A stretch of 64,000 bases of DNA from Bacillota bacterium (GCA_029555205.1 JAKPTB010000159.1:1-64000); one strand, 5' to 3'. Numbered from the stretch's first letter, positions 1-7,842 are shown. Notes: generated from the letters alone by a model not told the origin. Translations and numbers: made by a program.

Positions 1-243
1 ATCCCGGCCCCTGGCATACCAAGCCAGGTCCATGGGTTCCTCCCTTTGATAGCGGGGATCCATGCCCCTGTCGCGGAAAAAAGTATAATAACCCAGGGAC
101 TCGCCCAGCCGCGCCAAAAAATCCATTTCTCTGATGTAAAACTTCTGTTTCTTGTCATAAACAAACAGATTCAGATAATGGTAACTCCGGACAAAATTCT
201 CCATAATGATGTCGAAATCCGCTTCGAAACAGGTCTCTTTCAT
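1..243 (-). CDS. Hypothetical protein, N-terminal part (cut by window edge)
   Basis: An open frame runs from an ATG at 243 down to the window edge without a stop, giving 81 residues that begin MKETCFEADFDIIMENF. AAAGGTG lies about ten bases upstream and fits a ribosome site. The visible part is rich in aromatic and acidic residues (several Y, F, D and E, with a VRSYHYLNLFVYD stretch) and shows no signal peptide or membrane segment. I do not recognise the family. It lies downstream of the tupA-like genes on the same strand, but a strong inverted repeat at about 300-338 separates them, so co-transcription is doubtful. Confidence 0.6.
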   Translation of the reverse strand, partial: MKETCFEADFDIIMENFVRSYHYLNLFVYDKKQKFYIREMDFLARLGESLGYYTFFRDRGMDPRYQREEPMDLAWYARGRD

Positions 244-299
244 AAACAACGCACCTTTATTTAAACTATAAAGTAACGGGTCACCAATCGAGCACACCG

Positions 300-338
300 G
301 GCAAAGGGGCTGTACTTTTGACAAATACAGCCCCTTGC
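300..338 (-). terminator. Hairpin downstream of the tupA-like gene
   Basis: On the minus strand GGCAAGGGGCTGTA and TACAGCCCCTTTGCC pair into a long stem around a short A/T-rich loop, just past the stop of the first tupA-like gene. A smaller hairpin (TCAAGG/CCTTGA) lies between it and the stop codon. There is no run of T after the stem, so this is either a weak intrinsic terminator or an mRNA-protecting stem. Confidence 0.45.
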
Positions 339-359
339 CTCAAGGTATTAACCTTGAAT

Positions 360-1247
360 TTATTTGCCCAGTTCCTCCATTTTCTTGCCTGCATCCGGGA
401 AGAAAAGGGGTTCACCGTATTTATCCTTACCAAAATCCTCTATTATCTTCTGGGCTTCCGGAGAAACCATGAACTCGGCAAAAGCCTTACCGCCCTCCGC
501 GTTAACCTTGTCGAACTTCTCCGGGTTGACCTGCATCACATGGTAAATATTCAGCAGGCTTGCTTCTCCCTCTACCAGAATGTCCAGCTTGAGATTTTTC
601 TTTTGGGCCAGGTAGGTAGCCCGGTCCGTAAGGGTATAGCCGCGTTTATCATTGGCTATGTTCAGGGTCGCCCCCATGCCTGTGCCGCTCTGCTGGTACC
701 ACTGGCCTTCAGATTTAACACCGGCCGCATCCCAGAGCTTGAGTTCCATCTTATGGGTACCCGAGTTGTCGCCCCGGGACACAAAGACTTCCTGCTTCTC
801 TGCAATTTTCTTGAAGGCATCCTTAACCGGGCTTCCCTTGATTCCAGCCGGATCTTCAGGGGGACCGACAATGATAAAGTCATTGTGCATAACAAGCTGG
901 TGGTTGATGCCTGCGCCGCTTTCAATCAGTTTTACTTCATCTTGATAGGCGTGGCACAGCAGCACATCGGCTTCACCCTTTTCACCCATGGCCAGGGCCG
1001 CGCCGGTGCCAACAGCGATAGTTTTTACCTTGTAGCCGGTTTTCTCTTCAAACTTGGGCAACAGCACATCCAGCAAACCGCTGTCCTGGGTGCTTGTGGT
1101 GGTGGCCAGAATTACATCCTTAACAGCCGGTTCCTGCGGGGTCTGAGGGGCCTGGGGGGTTTGGGCCTGCTGGCCGCAGCCCTGTACCGCCGCCAGGGCC
1201 AAAACCAGGATCATAATGATAAACGGCACGTAAAACCTCTTTTTCAT
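360..1247 (-). CDS. tupA: Tungstate-type ABC transporter substrate-binding lipoprotein (TupA-like)
   Basis: Extracellular binding protein of 295 residues for an oxyanion, most likely tungstate. The lipoprotein signal peptide ends in VQGC with the lipid-bearing Cys at about residue 24, followed by a Q/P-rich linker. The mature protein opens with ATTTSTQDSG (about 48-57), the hallmark oxyanion-contacting loop of TupA/WtpA proteins; VGTGAALAMGEKGEADVLL and SRGDNSGTH match later family motifs. The ATG at 1247 is preferred because AAAGGGG sits ten bases upstream, whereas it abuts the ATG at 1259. No TupB permease or TupC ATPase is in the window, so the cognate transporter is elsewhere or shared. 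It lies directly behind a paralogue and the Moco-type leaders, consistent with W/Mo-linked control. Confidence 0.9.
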   Translation of the reverse strand: MKKRFYVPFIIMILVLALAAVQGCGQQAQTPQAPQTPQEPAVKDVILATTTSTQDSGLLDVLLPKFEEKTGYKVKTIAVGTGAALAMGEKGEADVLLCHAYQDEVKLIESGAGINHQLVMHNDFIIVGPPEDPAGIKGSPVKDAFKKIAEKQEVFVSRGDNSGTHKMELKLWDAAGVKSEGQWYQQSGTGMGATLNIANDKRGYTLTDRATYLAQKKNLKLDILVEGEASLLNIYHVMQVNPEKFDKVNAEGGKAFAEFMVSPEAQKIIEDFGKDKYGEPLFFPDAGKKMEELGK

Positions 1248-1280
1248 CACAAAATACATCCCCTTTCTAAATTGTAACGG

Positions 1281-2180
1281 TTACTGGGTCAACTTTTTCC
1301 CCTCGGTGGAATTGGGGAAAAACAAAGGCTCACCGTACTTGTCTTTACCAAAATCCCGGATGATTGTCTGGCCCTCTGCCGAGGTGCAGTACTCAACAAA
1401 CTTCATGGCCAGATCATGTTTTACCTGAGGGAACTTCTGGGGATTGACCGGAATCAAAGTTATAAAATTCAGCATGGCCTCGTCCTTTTCCACCAGCACC
1501 TTTAATTTAATCTGATCCTTCAGGGTCAGGTAGGTAGCCCTGTCGATGATGGTGTAGGCTTGCTGTTCATCAGTATACTTCAATGTTTTGACATTGCCTT
1601 CAGCGCCTTTTTCGTAAATTCTGTACCAATCGCCTGCCGGTTTCAGCCCGGCTTTCTCCCACAGGCCCTTTTCTGCCACGTGTGTGCCGGAGTTATCTCC
1701 CCGGGATATGAAGAGTGATTTGCTGTCCATAATCTTCTTCAAAGCCCCGGCGGAAGTGGTTAAGCCCTTTATTCCGGCGGGATCCGCTTCCGGCCCCACA
1801 ATAACAAAGTCATTGTACATCAGATCAATCCGCTCTGTACCGAAACCGTCCGCGACAAATTTCTCCTCCAGATCTTTGGCGTGGACCATCACCAGATCAA
1901 ACATACCGCCCTCAGCCATTTTCAGGGTGGCCCCGGTGCCTGCTCCCACGTGTCTGACCCGGATACCGGTTTTCTTTTCAAAAGAATCTTCCAGCAGGGA
2001 AACTATCCCCGCGTCAATGGGTCCAATGGTTGATGCCAGTAAGATTTGATTTTCAACTTTTGCCGCCTGCGACGCAGGTGGCGCCGGCTCTTTCCCGCCT
2101 GTGCACCCGGCGCCAAGCACCAAAACAAACACAAGCATCAAAACAGATCTTAAGTACCGGCCAATCTTTTTACTCTCCAA
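1281..2180 (-). CDS. TupA-like substrate-binding lipoprotein, divergent paralogue
   Basis: A 299-residue lipoprotein (signal peptide ending LGAGC) that aligns end to end with the neighbouring TupA, including VGAGTGATLKMAEGGMFDLVMVHA, SRGDNSGTHVAEKGLWEKAG and the C-terminal IRDFGKDKYGEPLFFP. Its N-terminal ligand loop reads ASTIGPIDAG instead of the tungstate signature TTTSTQDSG, so most hydroxyl ligands are lost while the Asp and the second SRGDNSGT loop remain. This suggests a changed substrate, with the fold unchanged. The start is taken as TTG at 2180 because GGAGGT lies seven bases upstream; the GTG at 2189 touches that ribosome site. The stop is 34 bases from the tupA start, implying one transcript from the leader at 2290-2615. 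Confidence 0.85.
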   Translation of the reverse strand: MESKKIGRYLRSVLMLVFVLVLGAGCTGGKEPAPPASQAAKVENQILLASTIGPIDAGIVSLLEDSFEKKTGIRVRHVGAGTGATLKMAEGGMFDLVMVHAKDLEEKFVADGFGTERIDLMYNDFVIVGPEADPAGIKGLTTSAGALKKIMDSKSLFISRGDNSGTHVAEKGLWEKAGLKPAGDWYRIYEKGAEGNVKTLKYTDEQQAYTIIDRATYLTLKDQIKLKVLVEKDEAMLNFITLIPVNPQKFPQVKHDLAMKFVEYCTSAEGQTIIRDFGKDKYGEPLFFPNSTEGKKLTQ

Positions 2181-2289
2181 GGTAGTCACCTCCGCAAAAT
2201 CTCAAGAACCAACCTGCTGACGGTTGCCGAAATCATTTCTAAAATGCCTGTGCACCTTCCAGGGATTTTTTTTTGATCTCACCTCCAAT

Positions 2290-2331
2290 TAACAAATACC
2301 GGGCCCTTTGTTGAAAAGCAAAGCGGCCCGG
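2290..2331 (-). terminator. Intrinsic terminator of proximal riboswitch
   Basis: On the minus strand CCGGGCC-G-CTTTG and CAAAGGGCCCGG form a near-perfect hairpin around CTTTTCAA, followed by the T-rich TATTTGTTAATT. It lies between the proximal Moco-like aptamer and the ribosome site of the second tupA-like gene, where an expression platform is expected. Confidence 0.65.
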
Positions 2332-2339
2332 GGCAACAA

Positions 2340-2445
2340 CCGTACCGTTCTCCTTTTCTTAGCGGAAGGAGTGCCGGTTTCCCGGCAAACCCTTGCGGCC
2401 GGCGGCCCTGGCCCCTGGGGCTGTAGGCTGTCCGGCTCGGAGAGC
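2340..2445 (-). ncRNA. Moco/tungsten-cofactor riboswitch-like aptamer, proximal copy
   Basis: Read on the minus strand this segment starts CTCCGAGCCGGACAG, carries a GC-rich hairpin, then GCCGGGAAACCGGC, and closes with ACTCC/AAGGAG pairing. The order of elements (CTCCGAG opening, GCCGG block, GGAAACC loop, closing CTCC/GGAG stem) parallels the copy at 2513-2615, so the two look homologous. A Moco/Wco assignment fits the W/Mo-type binding proteins downstream and my memory of the RF01055 consensus, but I could not score it. It is less conserved than the distal copy and could be a tungsten-responsive variant. Confidence 0.55.
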
Positions 2446-2459
2446 GTCTTATGTATATT

Positions 2460-2503
2460 TAAATATAAAAGCTCCGCCCACCAGCAACAGGACAGAGCTT
2501 TTT
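2460..2503 (-). terminator. Intrinsic terminator of distal riboswitch
   Basis: On the minus strand AAAAGCTCTGTCC pairs along 13 positions (three G-U) with GGGCGGAGCTTTT around a ten-base loop, and the transcript continues with ATATTTAAAT. It follows directly after the distal Moco-like aptamer and precedes the proximal one, so each aptamer has its own hairpin. Confidence 0.55.
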
Positions 2504-2512
2504 CGGCATAAA

Positions 2513-2615
2513 GCCATTACTCCTTTCCACAGTGGGAGGCACACGGGTTTCCTCATGTACCCTGGCGGACCGGCAACCATCCCCGGCAAGGATTAGGTCA
2601 CCGGACTCGGAGAAT
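2513..2615 (-). ncRNA. Moco/tungsten-cofactor riboswitch, distal copy
   Basis: Read on the minus strand this region contains CTCCGAGTCCGGTGACC, then GGTTGCCGGTCCGCC, then GAGGAAACCCGTGTGCCTCC and a closing GTGGAAAGGAGT. This pattern (CTCCGAG, GCCGGTCCGCC, GTGTGCCTCCC) matches what I recall of the molybdenum-cofactor riboswitch (RF01055), which also includes tungsten-cofactor variants. It lies about 330 bases upstream of two tungstate-type binding-protein genes and is followed by a terminator hairpin, which supports ligand-controlled transcription attenuation. The alternative, a cobalamin riboswitch, lacks its conserved B12 box here. Confidence 0.7.
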
Positions 2616-2724
2616 TTTATTGGTTTTTCTGACAAGGCTCTTAAGAGCACCATCGAATTTTACTTAGATCAGTGTTCGACATGGAAAACCAAAATCCTGC
2701 CCTCTTAAAATATTTTTCAGGCCC

Positions 2725-3738
2725 TCAGCTGCCCCGGACCTCTCCGGCAATCCTGATCTCCCTACCACAGGCCCGGCACTTTTTCCCTTCCAGCCCTGCC
2801 GCCCGGGTTGTATAACCCATTCTGACAATTAAGGTTTCGCCGCAGCCGGGGCAGACGGTGTCGCCGGCGTCCAACTGCGGGGCATTTCCGATATAGACGT
2901 AGGCCAGCCTGGACAGGGCGATCTCCCGGGCTTTCTGCAGCGTTTCCAGGGGTGTGGCGGGGAGGTCCAGCTCATAATCCGGGAAATAGCGGGAGAAATG
3001 CAGGGGTATCTCCGGGTCCAGGGAAGCAACCCATTCCACCAGCCGGCTGATTTCCTCCTCAGAGTCGTTCAGGCCGGTTACCAGAAGGGTGGTCAATTCC
3101 ACGTGGCACCGGGTGAAGGCAATCTCAACCGTCCGCAGCACCGGCTCCAGGCTTCCTTTGCAGCTTTCCCGGTAGTATTTATCCGTAAAACCCTTGACGT
3201 CAATATTCATGGCGTCAATATAGGGCAGGAGCTCCAACAGCGGGGTTTCGTTGATGTAGCCGTTTGTGACCAGCACGTTTTTCAGCCCGGCCTCCCGGGC
3301 CAAAAGGGCTGTATCCCGGACATACTCATACCACATCAGGGGTTCGTTGTAGGTGTAGGCAATGCCGGTATTGGGATAACCCCGCTCCCGCTGCTGCAAG
3401 GCCAGTTCCACCGCCTCCGCCGGGGCCATTTCCCTGGTAGGCGGGTCGCCGTGGGCAATAGTCCAGTTCTGGCAAAAACCGCAACGCAGGTTGCAGCCCA
3501 CTGAACCCAGGGAAAGAATACAGGAACCGGGGTAAAAATGGTACAGGGGCTTCTTTTCAATGGGATCCAGGGCGCAGGAGGACACCCTGCCGTAATTGGT
3601 GGCGTAAAGGGTCCCCCCGCGGTTCTGCCTGACCCTGCAGAAGCCGTATTTACCTTCCCGGATGGTGCAGAGCTTCGGGCAGAGGCGGCAGGCGGTCAGG
3701 TTTTGCTCCTTCCGGTCGTAGTGAATAACTTCCCGCAT
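2725..3738 (-). CDS. amrS: AmmeMemoRadiSam system radical SAM enzyme (AmrS)
   Basis: Cytosolic radical SAM protein of 337 residues. The cluster-binding motif CNLRCGFCQNW (CxxxCxxC) lies near residue 75, preceded by an N-terminal Cys group (ACRLCPKLCTIREGKYGFC) and followed by a C-terminal rubredoxin-like CPGCGE...CRACGRE pair. This layout is that of the AmrS group, relatives of pyruvate formate-lyase activases that are always found with MEMO1- and AMMECR1-like proteins, as here. The natural substrate of the system is unknown. The ATG at 3738 is chosen because GGAGG sits seven bases upstream; a GTG two codons earlier is too close. It is 27 bases downstream of the AmrB-AmrA fusion, so the two are one operon. 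Confidence 0.9.
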   Translation of the reverse strand: MREVIHYDRKEQNLTACRLCPKLCTIREGKYGFCRVRQNRGGTLYATNYGRVSSCALDPIEKKPLYHFYPGSCILSLGSVGCNLRCGFCQNWTIAHGDPPTREMAPAEAVELALQQRERGYPNTGIAYTYNEPLMWYEYVRDTALLAREAGLKNVLVTNGYINETPLLELLPYIDAMNIDVKGFTDKYYRESCKGSLEPVLRTVEIAFTRCHVELTTLLVTGLNDSEEEISRLVEWVASLDPEIPLHFSRYFPDYELDLPATPLETLQKAREIALSRLAYVYIGNAPQLDAGDTVCPGCGETLIVRMGYTTRAAGLEGKKCRACGREIRIAGEVRGS

Positions 3739-3765
3739 TTTCACTCCTCCTGTCCAAAGGGGCCT

Positions 3766-5166
3766 TTAGTGGTACCTGACAACCTCAAACCGCTCCAGCA
3801 CAACCGGCTCTTCCGGCCCAATCCCCGCTTTCCGGCGGGCTATCTCAACCTGCTCCCCGGCGCTGTCGATGCCCTCCAGGTTGGGCAGGAGCAAGCCGCT
3901 CCGGCTACCGGCCCGGACAATCACACCGTACTTTTTGGGGTCCAGTTCGCTCAAGCCGCTGACAGGTTCCGGCGGCTGCAGGACATCCACGGAAAATTCC
4001 AGGTCCTCCAGTTCCTCCCTGCACACCGGATCGAAGCGGGGGTCATAAAAGGCGGCGCTGACGGCATTGTTGACCACTTCCTCAACAATATTGCCCGTGG
4101 CCGGCTCGATGGTTCCAATACAGCCCCGCAAACTCCCGTGCTTTTTTATGGAAACGAAGACGCCGGCCCTTTTCTTAAACTCTTCGGGCACAAACCTGTC
4201 TTCGGACTGCGGCCGGACATTCAGCTGCTCCTCCACGGTTTCCCTGGCAACCCTCACCAAAAAGCTTTCAGCTGCCCTGCGTCGCTCCAGCCTGGCCTGC
4301 CTGCCGGCCTTGATTTTTTTTAAAAGGGACCTCTCCGGGTTTGGCGGGCCGGGGATAAAGGAAGCCACCAGGTAACCGACCCCGAAGGGCCCCTCGTAGG
4401 AAAGGATTTCCGCCTCGACTTCAAGTCCGTCCAGGGCTCCCAGCATCATCAGGATGGAACGGTAACCACACTCCGCCGCCTCTTGAACCAGGAATTCATC
4501 CATTTGCATAATACCCTGCACATCCGGAACCGACAACAGCCTGGCCAGCTCCCGGTCAAATTCCGCCCCCCTGGGGTTATAACCGGCCGGGGCGAGCCGG
4601 GTCAGGCAGTGGGAAAGGTCGCCGCTGGCCAGCAGGGCCACCCTGCGCCCTGTCAGTTCCGCTGCCTTCCTGACGGCCAGACCGAAGAGATAGAGTCTTC
4701 CGGCAATGTCCAGGGCCATGGATACATGGACCAGGGGCAGGTTCACGCCGGCCTGCTGCAGAAAGTACAGGGGCACAGTAACACCATGGTCCAGACGCAG
4801 GCTAAAGTCATACTGTTTGGCCAGTTTCCCGGTCAGCTCCAGGGTGCTCAGCCCCAGGCCCGCCGCCTGCCTCGTGATTTCCTTGACCAGGTCCGGATCG
4901 TTGGCCACCTGGAATTTCACCCCGCGGGCTCCAAAATGGGCCAGATCCCCCTCTAATACTGTTTCCCCGTTTAAGCCAATCAATCCATGGAAGATCGGGG
5001 CATGGGGGGAAATGATTACAACAGTCCCGGCGCCGCTCTCCTTTAACCTGCGGCCCAGTTCAAGAAGGGCCCTCCGGGTGTCCTGCACCTCCTCCGACTC
5101 CCGGTGGCCCACCTCCGGCACCGCCACCGGAGGGTGCGGACAAATTCCACAAAACACAACAGACAA
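3766..5166 (-). CDS. AmrB-AmrA fusion protein (MEMO1-like dioxygenase fold plus AMMECR1 domain)
   Basis: A 466-residue cytosolic protein in two parts. Residues about 1-260 resemble the MEMO1/class III extradiol dioxygenase fold (ICPHPPVAVPEVG, VIISPHAPIFHG, LLASGDLSHCLT, with His residues placed as metal ligands). Residues about 290-466 are an AMMECR1 domain, with the family hexapeptide LRGCIG in the segment SLRGCIGTIEP and the SVDVLQPPEPV motif. In many genomes these are separate amrB and amrA genes; the fusion supports a shared complex with the radical SAM enzyme encoded just downstream. It starts at TTG 5166 with AAGGGGTGA eight bases upstream. The reaction carried out by the system is unknown. 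Confidence 0.88.
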   Translation of the reverse strand: MSVVFCGICPHPPVAVPEVGHRESEEVQDTRRALLELGRRLKESGAGTVVIISPHAPIFHGLIGLNGETVLEGDLAHFGARGVKFQVANDPDLVKEITRQAAGLGLSTLELTGKLAKQYDFSLRLDHGVTVPLYFLQQAGVNLPLVHVSMALDIAGRLYLFGLAVRKAAELTGRRVALLASGDLSHCLTRLAPAGYNPRGAEFDRELARLLSVPDVQGIMQMDEFLVQEAAECGYRSILMMLGALDGLEVEAEILSYEGPFGVGYLVASFIPGPPNPERSLLKKIKAGRQARLERRRAAESFLVRVARETVEEQLNVRPQSEDRFVPEEFKKRAGVFVSIKKHGSLRGCIGTIEPATGNIVEEVVNNAVSAAFYDPRFDPVCREELEDLEFSVDVLQPPEPVSGLSELDPKKYGVIVRAGSRSGLLLPNLEGIDSAGEQVEIARRKAGIGPEEPVVLERFEVVRYH

Positions 5167-5197
5167 GATAAGTTCACCCCTTCCCTAAACCTTTTCT

Positions 5198-5890
5198 TTA
5201 GCCTTCAGGCGTCAGTCCAAAATATAGAAAATAGCCCCCCAGGGCCACCAGAAAAACCCCGCACAGGATCAGAATACCCCTGTATGCTCTATCTTTCATG
5301 AATTTGCGGCCTCCCGCCACAGCCGCGGCAATCAGGCTGTACCAGGTGAGATCCGCCAGGATGTGGCCCGTAAAGAAAGAAGCCAGACCGCTATAGCCGC
5401 TTTTCAGGGACATGGTTATGTAACCCAGGCCGATGGTGGCCCACCACAGGGTCCAGTACGGATTGGAAACACTGGTCAGGATCCCGGCTGCAACTGGATG
5501 CATCCTGCTTCTTGCTTTGCCCGCGCCTTCCGCCGGCGGCTCTTGGGGGGCAGGGGTTCCAGCCCTCTCTCCCGCCCCTTCCAGGTCCAGGGCCACCCTG
5601 CCGGCCCGGGCGTCCCGGGCCATACCGTAGCCCATATAAATTAAAAAGAAGCCGCCGAAAACTGCGATAGTATGGGTAACAGCAGTCCGGGTCAAATAAT
5701 AGGAAAGCCCGCCAACAAGAGCAAAGACCAGGACCAGCTCAAGGACAGCGTGTCCCAAAACCAGAAGCGGTCCGGCGCTGAACCCCCGCCGGGCACTTTC
5801 TCCGATGGTAACCGTAAGCAGGGGCCCGGGCATCATGGCCCCCGAAAAACCCACTACAAAAGCAGTCGCAAAAATTGCAAGCAGTTCCAA
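5198..5890 (-). CDS. LysE/RhtB-family amino-acid exporter
   Basis: Integral membrane protein of 230 residues with about six hydrophobic segments. The N-terminal MPGPLLTVTIGESARRGFSAG is the signature of the LysE/RhtB translocators, which export amino acids or related small molecules. A hydrophilic, Ala/Gly/Pro-rich loop at about residues 105-130 separates the two halves; the segment SNPYWTLWWATIG is also family-typical. The start is TTG at 5890 with AAGGA ten bases upstream. It precedes the AmrB-AmrA gene by 31 bases on the same strand, so it may be the first gene of that operon. The substrate cannot be read from the sequence. Confidence 0.85.
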   Translation of the reverse strand: MELLAIFATAFVVGFSGAMMPGPLLTVTIGESARRGFSAGPLLVLGHAVLELVLVFALVGGLSYYLTRTAVTHTIAVFGGFFLIYMGYGMARDARAGRVALDLEGAGERAGTPAPQEPPAEGAGKARSRMHPVAAGILTSVSNPYWTLWWATIGLGYITMSLKSGYSGLASFFTGHILADLTWYSLIAAAVAGGRKFMKDRAYRGILILCGVFLVALGGYFLYFGLTPEG

Positions 5891-5984
5891 CTACATTCAT
5901 TCCTTATCTTTCTCAAAATCCAGCAATTTTATCTCCGGGCTGGAAAATATCCGTTCAGCGCCGGACAACCCCACCGGGGGACAC

Positions 5985-6036
5985 CTGTCCTAAACTGTAA
6001 TCTGTTCTAAATTGTTATCTGTCCTGAATTGTAATC
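5985..6036. repeat. Three tandem 17-bp repeats upstream of the LysE gene
   Basis: CTGTCCTAAACTGTAAT, CTGTTCTAAATTGTTAT and CTGTCCTGAATTGTAAT follow each other at an exact 17-bp period (starts 5985, 6002, 6019). They lie about 100 bases upstream of the LysE start. They could be binding sites for a regulator or a slippage product. The same CTGTYCTAAAA core recurs near 25966 and 26030. Confidence 0.6.
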
Positions 6037-6174
6037 CGGATCAAATTTTCAGTGATCTAAGTTTCCTTCCTCCTTTTATAGTCATGCCCACCATATTAAC
6101 AGGAGGTGAAAGACCGTCCCTGGAATAATCCTTCCCCCTTTTATAGTCCACCTGCTAATCCATAGTAGTCCAGA

Positions 6175-7842
6175 TTAGATTTTCAACGATGTTAAAGCCT
6201 CCTGGATCTCGCCGATACCCTGCTCCAGCATCCGGGCAGCTTCAGTGAAACCTTCCACCAGTTCCGTCTGTTCCCCTGCTGCCGCATTCACGCCGTCGAT
6301 CCCCTCTGTTACCAGCTGCGTGCAGGCCGTGACTTCAGTTACCCTCTTTACTAGTTCCTTCAGGTCGGTAATAATGTCCGAGAGGAACAGGGAAGCCTCC
6401 CTGGCAGCATTATACCCTTCCAGAACAACCTGCCGGTCCTTTTCCAGAGTGACGGTGGCCTGGGCGGCGTGTAGACGCGCTTTTTCAAAAAGGCTGGTAA
6501 TACCCCGGGTAGCCGCCGCCGCATCCCGGGCCCGGTTCTGGATCTCGCCTGCCAGGGCGGAAAAATTGTTTCCCCCGGCATTGTTGCCGGCCGCTGCCTC
6601 CGTAACAGCTTTCTGGGCCAATAAACTGGCCTGATCGGCAATCAGGGAAATAAACAGGAGAATTTCGCCCACTTTATCCACATAGGACTCCAGCTCTTTT
6701 ACCGATTCGCCGGCCCGGGTCATCACCGCGCTGCTTGTTTCCATCTGCTCCAGGAACTTGCCTGAGGCTGCCTCAGCCCTGGCCAGGCTGGTCATGGTCC
6801 TGTCCGAGGCGCTCACAACCGCGCCGGCGCCTTCCTCCATTTTTTTCATAGCTTCCGCCAGCCCGCTCATCCTGGCAGCAACCTGGCCGGACTTGTCTAC
6901 AACCTTCCGGATGCTGTCCTGCAGCTCCCGGGTGTAACCGGCAACAGCGGCAGCAGAGTTGAGGGACTTCTCCGCCAGTTCCCGGAGATTGCCCACCATG
7001 TTACAGAAGGTGCGGGTCAAACTGCCCACCTCATCCCTGGACATTTTCAGCCCGCATTCATCCACGCCGGTCAGATCCCCCTGGGCAACGCGCCTGGCCG
7101 CCAGCTCCAACCGCTTCACCGGATCGGCCACAAGACTGGAAATATACAGGATCAGCAGGATCATGGCGACAATGAGCACGGCTCCCCCGGCGATAATCTG
7201 GTTGCGGATGAAGGCTATCTGAGCATAGGTGTCTTCAATGGAAAAGCCCACCCTAAAGCCCCCCCAGTGCCTGCCGTTCACATAAATGGGCGAGGCAATG
7301 TCCCAGATCAGTTCCCCGCTGTCCCTCCTGTATTCCTGGAAGATGTAGAGTTCCTGGTTCCGGACCGCGGCCAGTCCCACGGGATCGTTGAAAATTCGCT
7401 TGGAGCGGCTGGAGTTTTCGCCGTAGCCGATTTTAGATATGGTATTGTGGGTGGGGATGTAGCCGTTCCGGTCCAGGGCCACGGCATAGACAATAATCTC
7501 ATCCTTCAGGTAGGCATCCTGAATATGCGTCAAATGTTCGTCCGTATAGGCGTCATAAGCGGTGTGGTATTTCTGGGGGCTGGTATTGGGAATGGGCTGG
7601 TAATTCGTATCGAACAACTGGTCCTCGGTCAATTGCCCCTTCTCCAGGGCATCGGATAAAATCTTGCCGGTCATTTCGGCTCCGGTCAGGGCCAGGATAA
7701 TACCCCTTTCAGTTATGGCCTTGCGCATGGAGCTGGTCTGCCTGTTCAGATCGTAGGCCAGAAATCCCACAATTAGCGGCACCATCACCGCAATCATGAT
7801 CAGGCTGTTTTTCAGCTTCAAGGAATTCATGGCAATTTTCAC
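6175..7842 (-). CDS. Methyl-accepting chemotaxis-type receptor with degenerate signalling tip
   Basis: Membrane receptor of 555 residues. An N-terminal transmembrane helix (about 13-30) is followed by an extracytoplasmic sensor of roughly 180 residues resembling the DUF3365/Tll0287-like heme- or redox-sensor type, a second transmembrane helix (about 215-240), a HAMP region (DPVKRLELAARRVAQGDL) and a long coiled coil. The hairpin tip normally reads IAxQTNLLALNAAIEAARAGE; here it is IADQASLLAQKAVTEAAAG followed by a Gly/Asn-rich stretch, so the CheA/CheW contact site is heavily altered. It may not drive chemotaxis and could act in another signalling role. It starts at GTG 7842 behind GGGGTGAG. 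No other che gene is nearby. Confidence 0.85.
   Translation of the reverse strand: MKIAMNSLKLKNSLIMIAVMVPLIVGFLAYDLNRQTSSMRKAITERGIILALTGAEMTGKILSDALEKGQLTEDQLFDTNYQPIPNTSPQKYHTAYDAYTDEHLTHIQDAYLKDEIIVYAVALDRNGYIPTHNTISKIGYGENSSRSKRIFNDPVGLAAVRNQELYIFQEYRRDSGELIWDIASPIYVNGRHWGGFRVGFSIEDTYAQIAFIRNQIIAGGAVLIVAMILLILYISSLVADPVKRLELAARRVAQGDLTGVDECGLKMSRDEVGSLTRTFCNMVGNLRELAEKSLNSAAAVAGYTRELQDSIRKVVDKSGQVAARMSGLAEAMKKMEEGAGAVVSASDRTMTSLARAEAASGKFLEQMETSSAVMTRAGESVKELESYVDKVGEILLFISLIADQASLLAQKAVTEAAAGNNAGGNNFSALAGEIQNRARDAAAATRGITSLFEKARLHAAQATVTLEKDRQVVLEGYNAAREASLFLSDIITDLKELVKRVTEVTACTQLVTEGIDGVNAAAGEQTELVEGFTEAARMLEQGIGEIQEALTSLKI

Noticed and set aside
318-1277. 319-codon plus-strand frame opposite the tupA-like gene
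   Set aside because: It is antisense to a gene with clear family motifs and has no ribosome site or similarity.
2513-2615. Cobalamin riboswitch as an alternative reading of the distal aptamer
   Set aside because: CCACTGTGG-like text is present, but the B12 box (AGCCAGGAGACCTGCC-like) and the usual order of elements are absent, and the downstream genes fit Mo/W better.
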